Below, piece by piece: positions 33,990 through 45,575 of a stretch of DNA of 64,000 nucleotides. The notes beneath the pieces were generated by a model. It was not told where the DNA came from, did no database searches, and worked only from the letters and a program-made list of their open reading frames with translations. Positions within the stretch are counted from its first letter, which is position 1, and each line of letters opens with the position of its first letter. Source of the stretch: Mariannaea sp. PMI_226 (Eukaryota; Ascomycota; Sordariomycetes; Hypocreales; Nectriaceae); assembly GCA_024336345.1 (NCBI GenBank), contig JANFOG010000012.1, positions 1,178,001-1,242,000 of the forward strand. The letters are read 5' to 3'. Both the position numbers and the translations under genes were made by a program.

Positions 33990-35285
33990 ATGGCACCTGA
34001 TACCTGTCCCCCGTCCTCAGAGCCTACGTAAGTTGTCATCAAAATTATGCCCTCTTCCCTTGACGTACAGTGATGAGGCAACACGACGGCTGACTCGCCA
34101 TGAGACTCATACAGCCTCTCTTTTACCCAGGGCCTCATCCTTGGACAGCTCTCAGTCGTTCTTGTTCTGGCTGCCTTCATCAAGTTTTTTATCTTTGGCG
34201 ACCCGCCCTCTCCCGATGCCACCGCATCGCTTAGAGCCACTGAGCGCAGGTCGAGGACTCTCGCTCACAAACGATCTCTCCTGAGCCTGAGATCTGCCAA
34301 AGATCGCCAGGGTCAAGCACTAAATCGCAAAAAGTCGACCGTGTTGAGAATCCCACCTGTACTCACCATTGGATCCATATTGAGCAAAACGTACTACAAT
34401 GTCGACAGCCATCAGCCTGAAAGTCTAGACTGGTTCAACGTCCTTGTCGCCCAAACTATTGCACAGTTCCGCAGTGATGCTCAACATGATGACGCTATTC
34501 TCAACTCACTTTCCAAGGCTCTGAATGGCAGCTCCAGGCCTGACTTTGTAGACGAAATTCGCGTCACGGAGCTGAGTCTGGGTGAAGACTTTCCTATTCT
34601 TAGCAACTGCCGCATTATTCCGGTTGATGAAGACGGATTAAGCATTAGCAATGGAAAGCGGTTTGATCCTGTCACGGCTGCTCGAGACGGGACTCGCCTT
34701 CAAGCTCGTATGGATGTCGATTTGAGCGATATGCTCACACTTGCTGTCGAGACGAAGCTCTTGCTCAATTATCCCAAGAAGCTATCTGCCGTGCTACCTG
34801 TTGCCTTGGCTGTGTCTGTGGTGAGATTCAGTGGCACCCTTTCAATATCATTCATCCCAAGCAATTCCGCGCAGTCAACACCTACAATGATGAGATTCAA
34901 TTTCCTCGACGACTATCGGCTGGACTTCTCCATCAGAAGTTTACTAGGAAGTCGATCCAGGCTTCAAGACGTCCCAAAGATTGCTCAGCTGGTCGAAGCA
35001 CGTCTCCATCGATGGTTCGACGAGCGGGCCGTAGAACCTCGGTTCCAAGAAATTGCTCTCCCAAGCCTGTGGCCTCGAAAGAAGAATACAAGAGGACCGG
35101 ATGATTCGATGGCCGATGGAAACTCTACCATCACTCGGTCCAGGAGTAAGGAGATTGGTCGTGATTTGCGTGAGGAGGCACGCAAGGATGAAACAGAACG
35201 AGATCAGGGCCCATCACTAAGGCTTCGCCGGAGAGGGAGAGAGGATGATGACTTCCAGATGCCGGGCTCCTTGCCAAACCTTTGA
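33990..35285 (+). CDS. MMM1: maintenance of mitochondrial morphology protein 1 (ERMES subunit)
   Basis: ER-anchored subunit of the ER-mitochondria encounter structure; its SMP lipid-transfer domain pairs with Mdm12. Two exons, 33990..34027 and 34115..35285 (402 residues), with donor GTAAGT. The junction reads [20 protein letters not shown] single N-terminal membrane anchor (about 20-40, [17 protein letters not shown]) follows, as in all Mmm1 proteins. The SMP domain runs from [17 protein letters not shown] (about 110) to [19 protein letters not shown] (about 320). The tail is Arg/Glu-rich and disordered. The first exon encodes only 12 complete codons, so ORF scans miss the true start. Confidence 0.95.
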
Positions 35286-35619
35286 CAGGAGAAAAATGTA
35301 ACAATAGCTGTAATACCAAAAGAAATGACCATTCCTCCCCCTCTGCATCCGATGTTGTGCACCCTCATCGGTCGTGATATTTCATTGATGCGAATTGCAT
35401 ATGCCTCGTATGAGACCTTTTTACAGGGCCTGCGATGTTGCAAATACAGACAAGGTGTTAGCTGATATTATACTACGACGACGAGGGAAGACAACAAGTC
35501 TAGATACCAAATGCTAGCAAGGTGGTAGTGATTGGTCTGCATGTAAAAAATTTTGGATTTTTGTTTTTTATATGATTAGAGGGTGATGAATACAACTGAT
35601 TGCAAATCTCAGCCATCCA
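35286..35619. other. convergent 3' region MMM1 / RCE1
   Basis: 334 bp between stop codons of two convergent genes. AT-rich with poly-T runs (near 35560), consistent with two overlapping or adjacent polyadenylation regions. No gene seen. Confidence 0.5.
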
Positions 35620-36966
35620 TCAGAATTGCGTCAAGGCCATAGGGCTGTCAGTCAAAGTATACAAGTTCTTCCACCATGTCACCAAGCCGCCAATCAAGAG
35701 CACATAATACACAGCAGAATAAAGTTTCTGTGAAGTGGTGGCCGTACTGTAGGACGGCAACCAATAGGGTTCGAGATAGCCCCAGACACGAGGGAGTCCC
35801 ATGCAATTACAAAAGGTGTGGACAAGGACGACGCCAAGTAGACTACCAGTTCTCAAGAACAAGAAGGTGGCATATGCACCAAACAAGGAAGTATATGAGA
35901 GCTGAAACAGGGAACGGGCAATGGCGACTGGCAGAGGAGTCTGGGGATGGGTGATGCGAAACTCGTAGAAGTGATGCAGGTGAGCGAGACCGAAGACCAA
36001 TGGCGACAAGAATATGGTTCCCGTGAGGCTAGTGCCGGCCCGGAGCAACAACGGGACTGCAGCAGAACGGAAGAGACATTCCTCGGTCACGGGGCCCTGA
36101 TAGGGGCAAATTAGCAAGAGAACGAAAAAAAAAAATTGCTGAGAAGAAGAAGCGGTGTGCAACGAGGAATTAAACCTGTATTTTTCGCTTGTGGGGTGGG
36201 GAGGTAGATGGGCAAAAGGAGAGACGTGCTGAGCTAGGATTGCGGAATGGGTATGAGGACATGGGCTGGACATGGGGCATGGGCATGCCGGGAGGGAAGC
36301 TGGAGATGTAACAGATGAAACATACCGCAACCATGTTCCTCCAGGTGGGCCAATCGACCCAGAGCATCCTGAGAGGCTCGAGGGTAAGCCATTGGCGAAA
36401 AGCGCCGCCAATAACAAGGCTTTCATAGAGAGGGCCGGCAAAGAGCAAGGCTGTTAACCAGAGGGCCCGGGCGGCTTCGATGATTCCTGGAGGCCAGTAA
36501 CCCATGAGGCGCAAGGACTGCAGTTCTTTTTCCTGTGACGGCTGGGATGAAAGCAGCGCCACTGTTACAAGAGAACAGGCGGTCGTGGATAGTGAGACAA
36601 CGAAGATGCGAGCACGGATGGCTTGAGGGGCATCCCGTGGACGGGTTGGCGATGGCCGTGTGGCGGCGGAGAAGTAGAGAGGAACAACATAGACGAGGGT
36701 ATAAACTATCTGTCACCGGCAGGTAACGGTGTCTCTGGTGAGTAAATCATTGGTTCCATTTAATCATGGTAGGGGAAGCACAAGGTTCAATGCGCCAGGA
36801 ATGATGAAATGGTGAGAAGTGTGATGGTTGGGAGGGTTCACAAGGCTGCTCTAATAGAGGGACGAAACAAGCTATAAGGACGGGCCGTCTTACTCACCAG
36901 TAAAATAACAGCTTGGAGAGTCCCAAATTTGAAACCGCCGGGCGTGGGGTGTAAAGTAGTCGACAT
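35620..36966 (-). CDS. RCE1: CAAX prenyl protease 2 (RCE1)
   Basis: ER membrane endopeptidase that removes the -AAX tripeptide from farnesylated or geranylgeranylated proteins such as Ras. Three exons: complement(36898..36966), (36326..36709) and (35620..36096), giving 309 residues (yeast Rce1 is 315). Catalytic motifs of the ABI/CPBP family are present: GPVTEECLFRSAAV (Glu-Glu and Arg), FGLAHLHHF (His) and VLVHTFCNCMG (His/Asn). Several hydrophobic segments support a polytopic protein. Exon 1 encodes just MSTTLHPTPGGFKFGTLQAV and three more residues. Intron 2 is unusually long here (229 bp) and open in the downstream frame for part of its length. Confidence 0.92.
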
Positions 36967-39900
36967 ATTGAGGGTTGTGCCTTCTTCTGTATTATAATAT
37001 AAATTGTTGTATGACCGTGAACCTTTGCCAAAATCTATGGAAGCACTGGAAGGGGGGTTTGGGGGTGATGAGCGAGGGAAGCGGGAAAGAAAAGAGTGAG
37101 ATAAAAAGGACTTGGAAGTCCCTACAGATGAGCAGGAAATCAGTTCTTTGACCAACTAATCTCTGCGTCCGAAGTAAATTTGGTCAAAGAAAAACTCGAC
37201 CATCTGAGTTGAGGTTACGTGTGATAGGTGGGACGGAGAGACGAGGCTCAACCAAGGAGGGGAGGAGGAATATTTGGGCGCTCGCAATTGGTCAGCCTCG
37301 TTCAGCCACTAGCCCCATCAGTGGTGTGGTGGAGGAGAGTATTTTTCACACGAGGCATCGAAAATAAGAATGGGACATCCATGATAATCATGATCGTTGG
37401 CGCTATAAGGCTGCAACCATGCGACGTGAAATATTATATGAGTGCGGAACCTTGAGAAGATATCTAGGTCGTAATAGTCCATACATACATAGTTAGATGA
37501 ATCCCAATAATTAATTAAGCTACCGTCCAGACTACTTGGTACACCATTCGTGTTTGTTCGATGCTTCATGTCAGCCTGCATATCAGCTAGCAGGAAAGAC
37601 CCCCATTATCTTGTCCAGTGTGGGTTGATAAAAGCCCGGGCCACTATCGAGAAAAAAAGGGGGGGCAGACGACGAGGACCGGGGATATGTGGAGATGACG
37701 ATGGAATAGCTTTTTGACGTGTTCGCCTTCTGCTGGCCAGTTGCAGATGGGTGCTGACGGAGGAATACGAAAAGAGATTGCTTCAAATGGGGATACTAGA
37801 ATTACCTACGCGAGAAGTGCAAGAGGGCTGATGTAAGAAGAAGTCATCCATTGTTATGTTGCAGGAGTGCCCAAAGCAAATGCAATCAACTTACGTGCCT
37901 GCCTAAATTAGAGTTTGAGAAGGACGGAGAGAGAGAAACAAAGTATTGCATACATATGAGGGGGTGAACAGAATTCATGACCAAAGGAAATACTCATCGA
38001 CAGCCCTGCATGAATGATCTAGTTCCGCCGCAGCACTGCGAAGCAGCAAGCTGCTAGCGTCACAGCCAAGACACAGGAAAATGAAATGCGGATGCCGGCA
38101 CTACCAATATCACATGAATGTCTTGGGGCATGGCGGGCAAGACGGAACATCTCAGCTCGTAGCAAATTGCAGTGAAATCCAACTAGATGCGGTTCATTTG
38201 TTTGGTTGTTTTTGGTTGTTTTTTGTTTGCTTGCCATCCGCCGCGATATTCTTTGTGCAATGCAATGTTAATTACTAGCGTATTGGTGGATGATGAAGAA
38301 AGTTCAATGGTTTGGGTGGGCGCAGCACCTGCATTAGTTGACAAAACAGTCTGCCCCGAGTGTGACGTTTGCTTGACTGACAGATGAGTATAGGGTAGGC
38401 GTGTGGGTCGTTGGTCAGTCCTGGATGTTACTGAACCACGGTTCTATCTTTGAGCGTTTCTGATATGCACATCCCAATCGAAATAATAATCGCTCTAATC
38501 GCTGAGTTTATTCAAACCTGGCAAGGATTATTATGCTTTGCTGGGCTTTATCAAAACAATGGACCAGACTCCCGTTAGCAGGCTGCGTTTGCAATTAGGG
38601 TATGCCAACTACCGGTAAGGTCTAACGATGTTCAGATACTGCAGGGTGTGTTGTGGCAGGCACATTACAGTCGCGTGAGTGTATGGGGGTGTGCGAGCTG
38701 CTGGCGGGACAGTTTCAGTGGGTATGTGCTTAGGCTTTCGCAGGTCATCGACAGTGATCAGGCGCTTCTACTGGACTGACTGGACATCACCACCAGGTAT
38801 TGGCATTGAGAAGCGGGTTTGATAAGCACATATCATCTGCAGAGGGTGTCGCAGCTGTCCAACCGGCAGCCACTGGCCTGCAGTGAAACGAACCAGATGC
38901 AAAGAAGCGGGAACACTGCCAGCAGGACCGCGGCTGGCGTCTACAGGAAAGTCCTTACACCTCGTTTCGAGAAGCGCCTGCTCTGCTGTTTTCTGACTAT
39001 TGCCAGTAGTTCTTTCATGCCTCATGGACAGGGTAGACGACGTGCAGTACTCTCCCTACCGAAGTATACGTCAATTGGTTCCAGAGATGACCGTTACACT
39101 AGAACAGTCGCTGAGACGTGTGGCCAGCCGGATCAGAGAAGGAAACCTGCGTGCAAGCGGCAGGCCATTGTGCGAGTTTGATGTAACTTTGAAACGTTTA
39201 CCTTGTTGCCATTTTCTCTTACAGAAGCGCACCATGTTCATGCGCTTATTGGGAAAAGCGCCTACGAGAAGGACGCAGAGGGCCATCGGCTACACGACCA
39301 GCGTCGAACGGTCAAGAATGCAGCCAGCTCCTATTTTGGTCCTTATCGCGAACCGTCTGGCGTCAGCCATATACATGAGCATAGAAATGTTTCGCTATCA
39401 GAAGACCGTGGCTTGCCCCAAGGTGTGTCTTCTAACGCTCTTGAATCGCTTGCCACCTTCCAGAGTGATCCACGTGTGGCCCAATCGGGACGGGTAATTA
39501 TTGGAGTTCCCTAGTTGCTGATCGAACACCCTGGTAATTATCAGCAACGTCTGTGTATACCTAGTAACGTCTACAAGGAATGTGTGTGCAATGGGTTCAG
39601 ACCTTCAATTAGGGGGCGACGAATAAAAAAAAGTTGATAGAAGCTACTCCTAATAGGTATGAAAAGTTAAAAGAATTGATAGAGGGGGCTAGCTTATGTT
39701 ATGCACAGCCTTTGGGACGTTTCTTGGAAGGCGGAGAGTCTTGAGCTCCAGCTTAGATGGTGATAAGTCAGTGTTCCGTGGACGTTGAAAATGAGCCAAA
39801 CGGCCCAACTGCCCAGCGTCCACCACAGCGCGCGCCTTGCCACCAGCCCCGCCCATCGTCCGCATCATGGCTTGTTCAAGTTTAGCTGGGCCCAATTGTC

Positions 39901-41998
39901 CGTGATCCATCGCCTGAGCCTTTTAATCCGTGCGACTTCTGTTCCCACCCACCGAATTTACCCCCACAAATCCCACAAGTCTTAGCCACCTACCTACACA
40001 AGGAAAAAGGAAGGAAGACACTGTCTAGGCATGGGGGTATCGAGGAGAAGTCTTGGAAGAAGAAAAGATCCATAGAAGATAAGAAATCATAATCAGAATC
40101 GAACGCCATTCTCCATATCCAAAAAGTCTAGTATGTACACAAATCACAGGTAAGCAACTAAGGATGTACCAGACCTAGAGAAATCGATCAGCTTGGCTGC
40201 TTGTGAATAGGTAGGTCTCGGTGAGTCTCGTGCCAGTAAAGTAACAGAGAGCTTCAAAAGCCCATGGCCAGCCGACCTCCAAGACGAACCACACACTGGC
40301 GCCCGGATGACAGAAACTTTGCCTCTCTCTCCTTTTTGTTACCCCCATTCTTTTCATTTGCCCTCTACTCCTCCCCCCTTCTCTTTCTCTTGCCCAGCCC
40401 CCGTAGCAAAGACAGTTGGACAGATCAATTGCCCATGCACAACTACGTACTGTATGCCCCTGGATTCCCCATCAGTGACATGGTGGCCTCGTCCATCAAG
40501 TGGGCGCGGTCCTGCAGGAGAAACCCTGCTGCGTCAGGTAATATCCCATTAGCTGCAGAATAGCCTCCACGGCGCTACAAGACTGGTTCATGTCTATTTC
40601 CTGGCGCTCCATCCCACCGCGTTTTCGGCCAATAGCCGCCCTTGCATGCGACATCGATCAGTTTTGTTGTCGACTTGAGGGAGAAGAGAGCGCGTCTTTT
40701 CTGGCACCCGACGCTATTGCAGCGCCACTACGGTACCTAGGAGAAGCTCATGTAGACTACTCCATACAAGACACTCAGGATGGACGACGTAGTCGAGCCG
40801 GCGAGACAAGAATCCACCCCACACACCCATACACCCTGCCATGTCTTTCTCCCTCTTCGGAGTAACTTTTTTTTTCCTCATTGCTCACAATACATATTGT
40901 TAGGCCTGTAAGGGAGCAGAAGGCCGAGACTATGTATGACCTACCATGGTAATTACTACATGCAGTAGGCGTGTAAACTCACTCCCCTACAGATTATGTA
41001 ACGGCAGCTCTTCACCTAGTTCTTTTGATTTACATAGTACCTGTACCGTAGCCAAATCTGGTCGTGTATGCATGCTGCAGTCTGAGGGTCGATGAAGAAG
41101 CGACCTTGGGTGTCCTCTTGTCGGCTTGTCCTCTTGAAGCCACCAGTACCCTGCCCGCCACTCGCTCCTTTCCTCATGATCCCATCCCGTGGATCTTTCT
41201 TTCCTTCTATTTCTCTCTTTCTCTCACACCTCTATCCTCTCACTCCCTTAGGTCGTGCGTGTCGTGCTTTTGTCGCCTTGTCACTCGTTTCCCACGTATA
41301 CTCCGGCCATTGTTTTGGCCAGTCGCTCTTTTACACCTTGCTTGCTTGCTTTGCTTCTATTTCCAAGCTTCCCGTTCCGCTTTTGATTTCCTTCTTCACT
41401 TCCACCATCTTTCCTCATTCCTTGTTCTTTATTCTTATTTCCTCTTTGTTTCTTTTTCTGTCTCTCTTTCCTTTTTCGGGCAACTGGATTAGACTTCAAA
41501 CCCCACGGTTCTCGCTGTCCAACAAACGTCGGGTAGCCAAGCACATCACCAGCTTGGCCATCACTCGCTTTCTCACGACCTTCCAGTCAGCACCGGCACC
41601 AGCATACACCCTCACGCTTCTTGACACCAAGCTCGTGCTCAATCTGTTATTTACTCGACCAACTCTCCATTCTAATCACTCAATCATCTTCTCTTCAGGG
41701 GAGATATTTTCTCTAGCTAATGCAATCTTGCCTCGGTGCTTAATTATCTTCGACCTCCCTTCATAATCGACTACGAGTGCTGGCTGGTGGCCCCTTCCAA
41801 AACTTGAATCCCCAATCAGCGCAACAATTAGGCTCCTTGGATAAAAGTCGTTATTCTTGTTATATCGCTGTCGTCAAGTTTCGAACTCTGTTCACGTCAA
41901 ACCATCAATACCTGCTCGTCCTTCTGGGGTTGAGCTCGGTCATTATCTTTCCCGTTGGGTAATGCGCAGTTTGGCAACTGCCTGGTAGTGCGTAGGGC
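36967..41998. other. 5 kb gene-poor region
   Basis: No gene could be supported with confidence. The left part holds the RCE1 promoter. The segment 38760-39520 has several ORFs of 70-165 codons in different frames on both strands and one good-looking splice acceptor near 39225; it could hide an unrecognised or decayed gene. From about 41100 to 41998 the plus strand is strongly pyrimidine-rich and probably is the 5' leader of the serine-rich protein gene. The 224-codon ORF in it (41092-41766) reads as Ser/Leu/Phe low complexity. Confidence 0.5.
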
Positions 41999-44755
41999 AT
42001 GTCGGCCTCGCCGTCTTGTACGCCGCCGAGACGGCCTTTGCACGAACGTTCCGATTCCCAAAACAATCGGCTGGGCGTCCGCCTCGTTTCATACAGCCCA
42101 CCGTTCATCGGCTCCTCGCCTAATTTTCACCCCGTCTCCTACGGCGATAAAAACGCTGAAACCAACTCTGAATCCTGGCCCAGATGTAGCTCCCCCCTTG
42201 CTCCATCGAGTCCCTACTATGATTCCCCTTCACCTGGTGCCGCATGGAAGAAGATTGGTCCCTTTGCTACCCCGGAGTCCTCCCGACGTCGCTCAAGGCT
42301 TACAACACCTCCTGAACTGAGCTCTCCTTCGCCCTGGCGTCCGCTGGCAGATACCGACGCTGACATCGATGCCGATCACGAACTTGATACTTTGGAAGTT
42401 CCTCTCCAATCGCCTGACAATGTATCGATTTGCTCTAGCCCGTCGTCAAGAGGGTCATCCCGGCCACCCTCCCGTCGTAAAGTCATCAGTGTTCACGCCG
42501 ATAAGACCTTCTCCATCCATCCTCAAGAATTCTCGGCCTCAACCTCGTCCCGAAACGAGTCAATCTGGTCGCACCAGCAATCGTACACTACTCGCACGAG
42601 TTCATACAGCCGTCCATCTCTAGGTGCATGCAGCAGTGATGACTTTAGGGAGGACCCGAGTTCACCATTGACGCCGCTGAGCGAAGCGAGCGCATCTAAG
42701 TCGCTGATTTTGTCACAAGTTCGACATTTCCAGTCTAGTCCTCGACTGTCACTCTCTCCCTGGAACTATCGCATGAGAGGTGGGGTTAGAAAGGTTCCAA
42801 AGACGCCGGATGCCAAACAGAAGCAACCTGAAACCTATTCCGCTTCCACCCTGGAGCATACTGTTCCATCCTTACCTGAGATCAAACCAGCCAATCCCCT
42901 GGATCTTCCAGCTTCTCAATTGCTCAATGAGAAGCCATCCTTCCAGTCAACCATTTCCTGCCAGTCAAAATCTACCATGTCGGAAAGGTCTAACTATAAG
43001 ATATACGCTCAGAGTTCTCCTGTTGCTGTTGCCGACCTGACCAGCCTGCCTGCCTCATCTATCCATTCTAATTATGAGGTCCTGGGAGCATCTTCCGCAG
43101 AACCTTCTGTTCACGGCAACACCCGTCCGGATACCCGCGAAAGTGACGCAAACTATGTGGTTCTTGGAGGGACCTCTGCTGGTTCATCGCTTGTCGCAGT
43201 CAAGGAAAGACTTCATAGCGAATTTTCACAAGAGAGTCTGATTGTAGCTCCTCTTCGGCCAACTAAGAAAAGGTCATGGGAGAGCTTTGGTCTAATTAAG
43301 ACCCGTTCTCGTGACTCGATACGGACCGGGTCATTGACTTCCATCTCAAGCATCATCACTCAGGAAGCTACGCGAGCCCTTTTTGTCGGACCACCGACAA
43401 TGCTACAACAGGTTGGACCGAGCTGGCACCCTTCACCTGGCCTTCCTAAGATGCCAAACAATCCTCGACCGCCCCACTGGAGTTCACAGCTGTCAACTGT
43501 TCTTTCCGAGAGTGAACCAGGGAGCGAACCGGCGTCTCGAGCCTTGTCGGTCACATCCCTAGGCGATAGACGAAGTAGTAGCCACAGCAAGCACATCTTG
43601 AACATGGTTAATTCTCTTGCGGGTCTTGAAGAACAATATGAAGGTCCTTCTCACTCAAGAACGCCGTCAATTGAGCCGCCAACACCAGCGCTCAATCGCA
43701 ATGCGCTCCGAGATTCGAACCTCAATACCATTCGCCTCATCCGCGATCAAGACGAGGATGGAGACGGTTTGGCGGAATTGCAAGTATTAGGACACCGTCC
43801 TTCCAGGACTCGGATTGGAAAGATGTTGTCTAGTTACGCTTCGGACCGTAGCCTACGGTCAACTGCCAGCTTCAATGCGGCACTCCCCGCCTGGGCTAGG
43901 TAAGATACTCTCCGTTTGTGAAGCTTTTCTGACCCCCCGACTGACGAGTCTCAAGAGTTTACTACGGTAGTGGAGAACGGAAGTGGTTGGCTTATAAGCC
44001 CTCGTCCGAATCCATGTTTTCTAATTTTAGTTACACGGATAGCCAGGTTGGAGGCCTAAGTCGCTCTCCAAGCGAACGAGAAAGATTCGTATCCAGTTTC
44101 ATTGGGTCATTTCGCCGACCGCAAAATCCCGTTGGCGAATATGGTGGTCATCGCGAGCCATTCTCTGAGCCCCGGTCTGAATTACCGTCCGAGCCGTCGT
44201 TGGACGACTTAAGGCCTCTCGAATCCAACCCAATCACTTCGCCATTGATGCAAGTCGTGCGCAGCCTGAAAAAGCAAACATCGAGTATCTGGTCGCCTCA
44301 CTTATCTCGAGACCGTAGGGCTGCTGAGCATAGTTTGTGGGAGCCACCAGCAACAGCATGGGAAACTAAAAGCGAGTTCGCCGGAAGACGAAATACTCAG
44401 GTTGCCATGCTTGTTATAGGCTTTATTTTCCCTCTAGGTGAGATAACTCTTGTCTAATTTCCTGCGTGAATTAGCCGCATTCTTTCTAACACACCCCATA
44501 GCATGGATCATTGCCGCATTTCTCCCCCTCCCTCAAGGGCCTCAAATTCATGACCTGGAGCATGGCCACACCGCATCTAATGATTCTTTACCTCAAGCCC
44601 GTGACAACCAGAAACAATTGATTAACGAAGACATCCGACTTAGCGCGATCTGGTGGCGGAATATCAACCGTGCCATGTCCTTTATCGGCCTTCTCGTCCT
44701 CGCCGCCGTGATCGCGCTGATAATCGTCGGTACGAAACGGCACTGGGGCTCCTGA
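41999..44755 (+). CDS. serine-rich protein with two C-terminal membrane spans, function unknown
   Basis: Not recognised beyond a fungal serine-rich hypothetical. Three exons: 41999..43899, 43956..44437 and 44502..44755 (878 residues); junctions keep frame (WA-RVYYGSGERKW and FPL-AWIIAAFLP). Residues 1 to about 770 are disordered, rich in Ser/Pro/Arg with many SP/TP and RS sites that could be phosphorylated. The C-terminal quarter has two hydrophobic segments: VAMLVIGFIFPLAWIIAAF (about 785-805) and MSFIGLLVLAAVIALIIVG (about 850-870). The last intron splits the first segment. Topology suggests a tail-anchored or hairpin membrane protein with a very large cytosolic regulatory part. A polarity, cell-wall or septation role is only a guess. 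Confidence 0.82.
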
Positions 44756-45575
44756 CCCCCTCTCACTTTACCACATTTTTTCATTTCCCATTTCCCCCAT
44801 GTTTTGACGAAAGTGACAAGACGTTTGAATGACCGAGGGCTGGGAAAAGTCCCGCCCATATCGTTCTTTATGAAACTCGATGGTCTCAACGATTTGATGA
44901 TCACCCAAGACATCACGAAGCTGTTCTTCTTTCCTTGTTTAACCTTTACGCCATTATCTTTTATGAAAATCTTTTACGATTCTTGACTTGAAAATAATAT
45001 TTCGGAACACGCTGCAACGATGCACGGCTCTTTTGCGGACAGAATAAAATCATCAACGATTACGATTTTTTGCACCTTTACATGCAACACGACAAAAAAA
45101 AAGATACAACCCTTCTACGATGGACACTCACTGTGGTCGATTTTCCTTCTTTCCTTTTCTCCATGCTCCCAAGTCTGTATTACTAAGCCGCCATCTACGC
45201 ACGATCTCATTATCTGTATAATATTTACTCGGGTTGGACAAGCAATTTTATCTGGCTTTGAGACAGACTGCAGACGTTGTATTTTCTATGATACCATGTA
45301 ATTCGTAGCCCTTGACGATCTGGGCAGAGGAGAGGAAGTCTCCTTTTTAAAAATTTGTTGGAGCTAGATATGTGTGATAATATAAGCTATCTACCAATAA
45401 ATTCCCCATGCCTTCTAATACCCTCATGTGTAATCCGTAGCTTTCTGCTCCAGGCCATGTGTTGGATATCACACCCATTACTTATATCGCGAATAAATAC
45501 CAAAGTGTTCGGAATCATTTTGGTAGATCAACTACGATACTCCTCCTTCTGGCATTAAGTTGGTTTTCAGCTATA
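44756..45575. other. convergent 3' region
   Basis: 820 bp between the stop codons of the serine-rich protein gene and ALE1. AT-rich, with no ORF of recognisable content. Likely two 3' UTRs. Confidence 0.5.

Noticed and set aside
41092..41766. 224-codon ORF upstream of the serine-rich protein
   Set aside because: Translation is Ser/Leu/Phe-rich from a pyrimidine tract; more likely a 5' leader.
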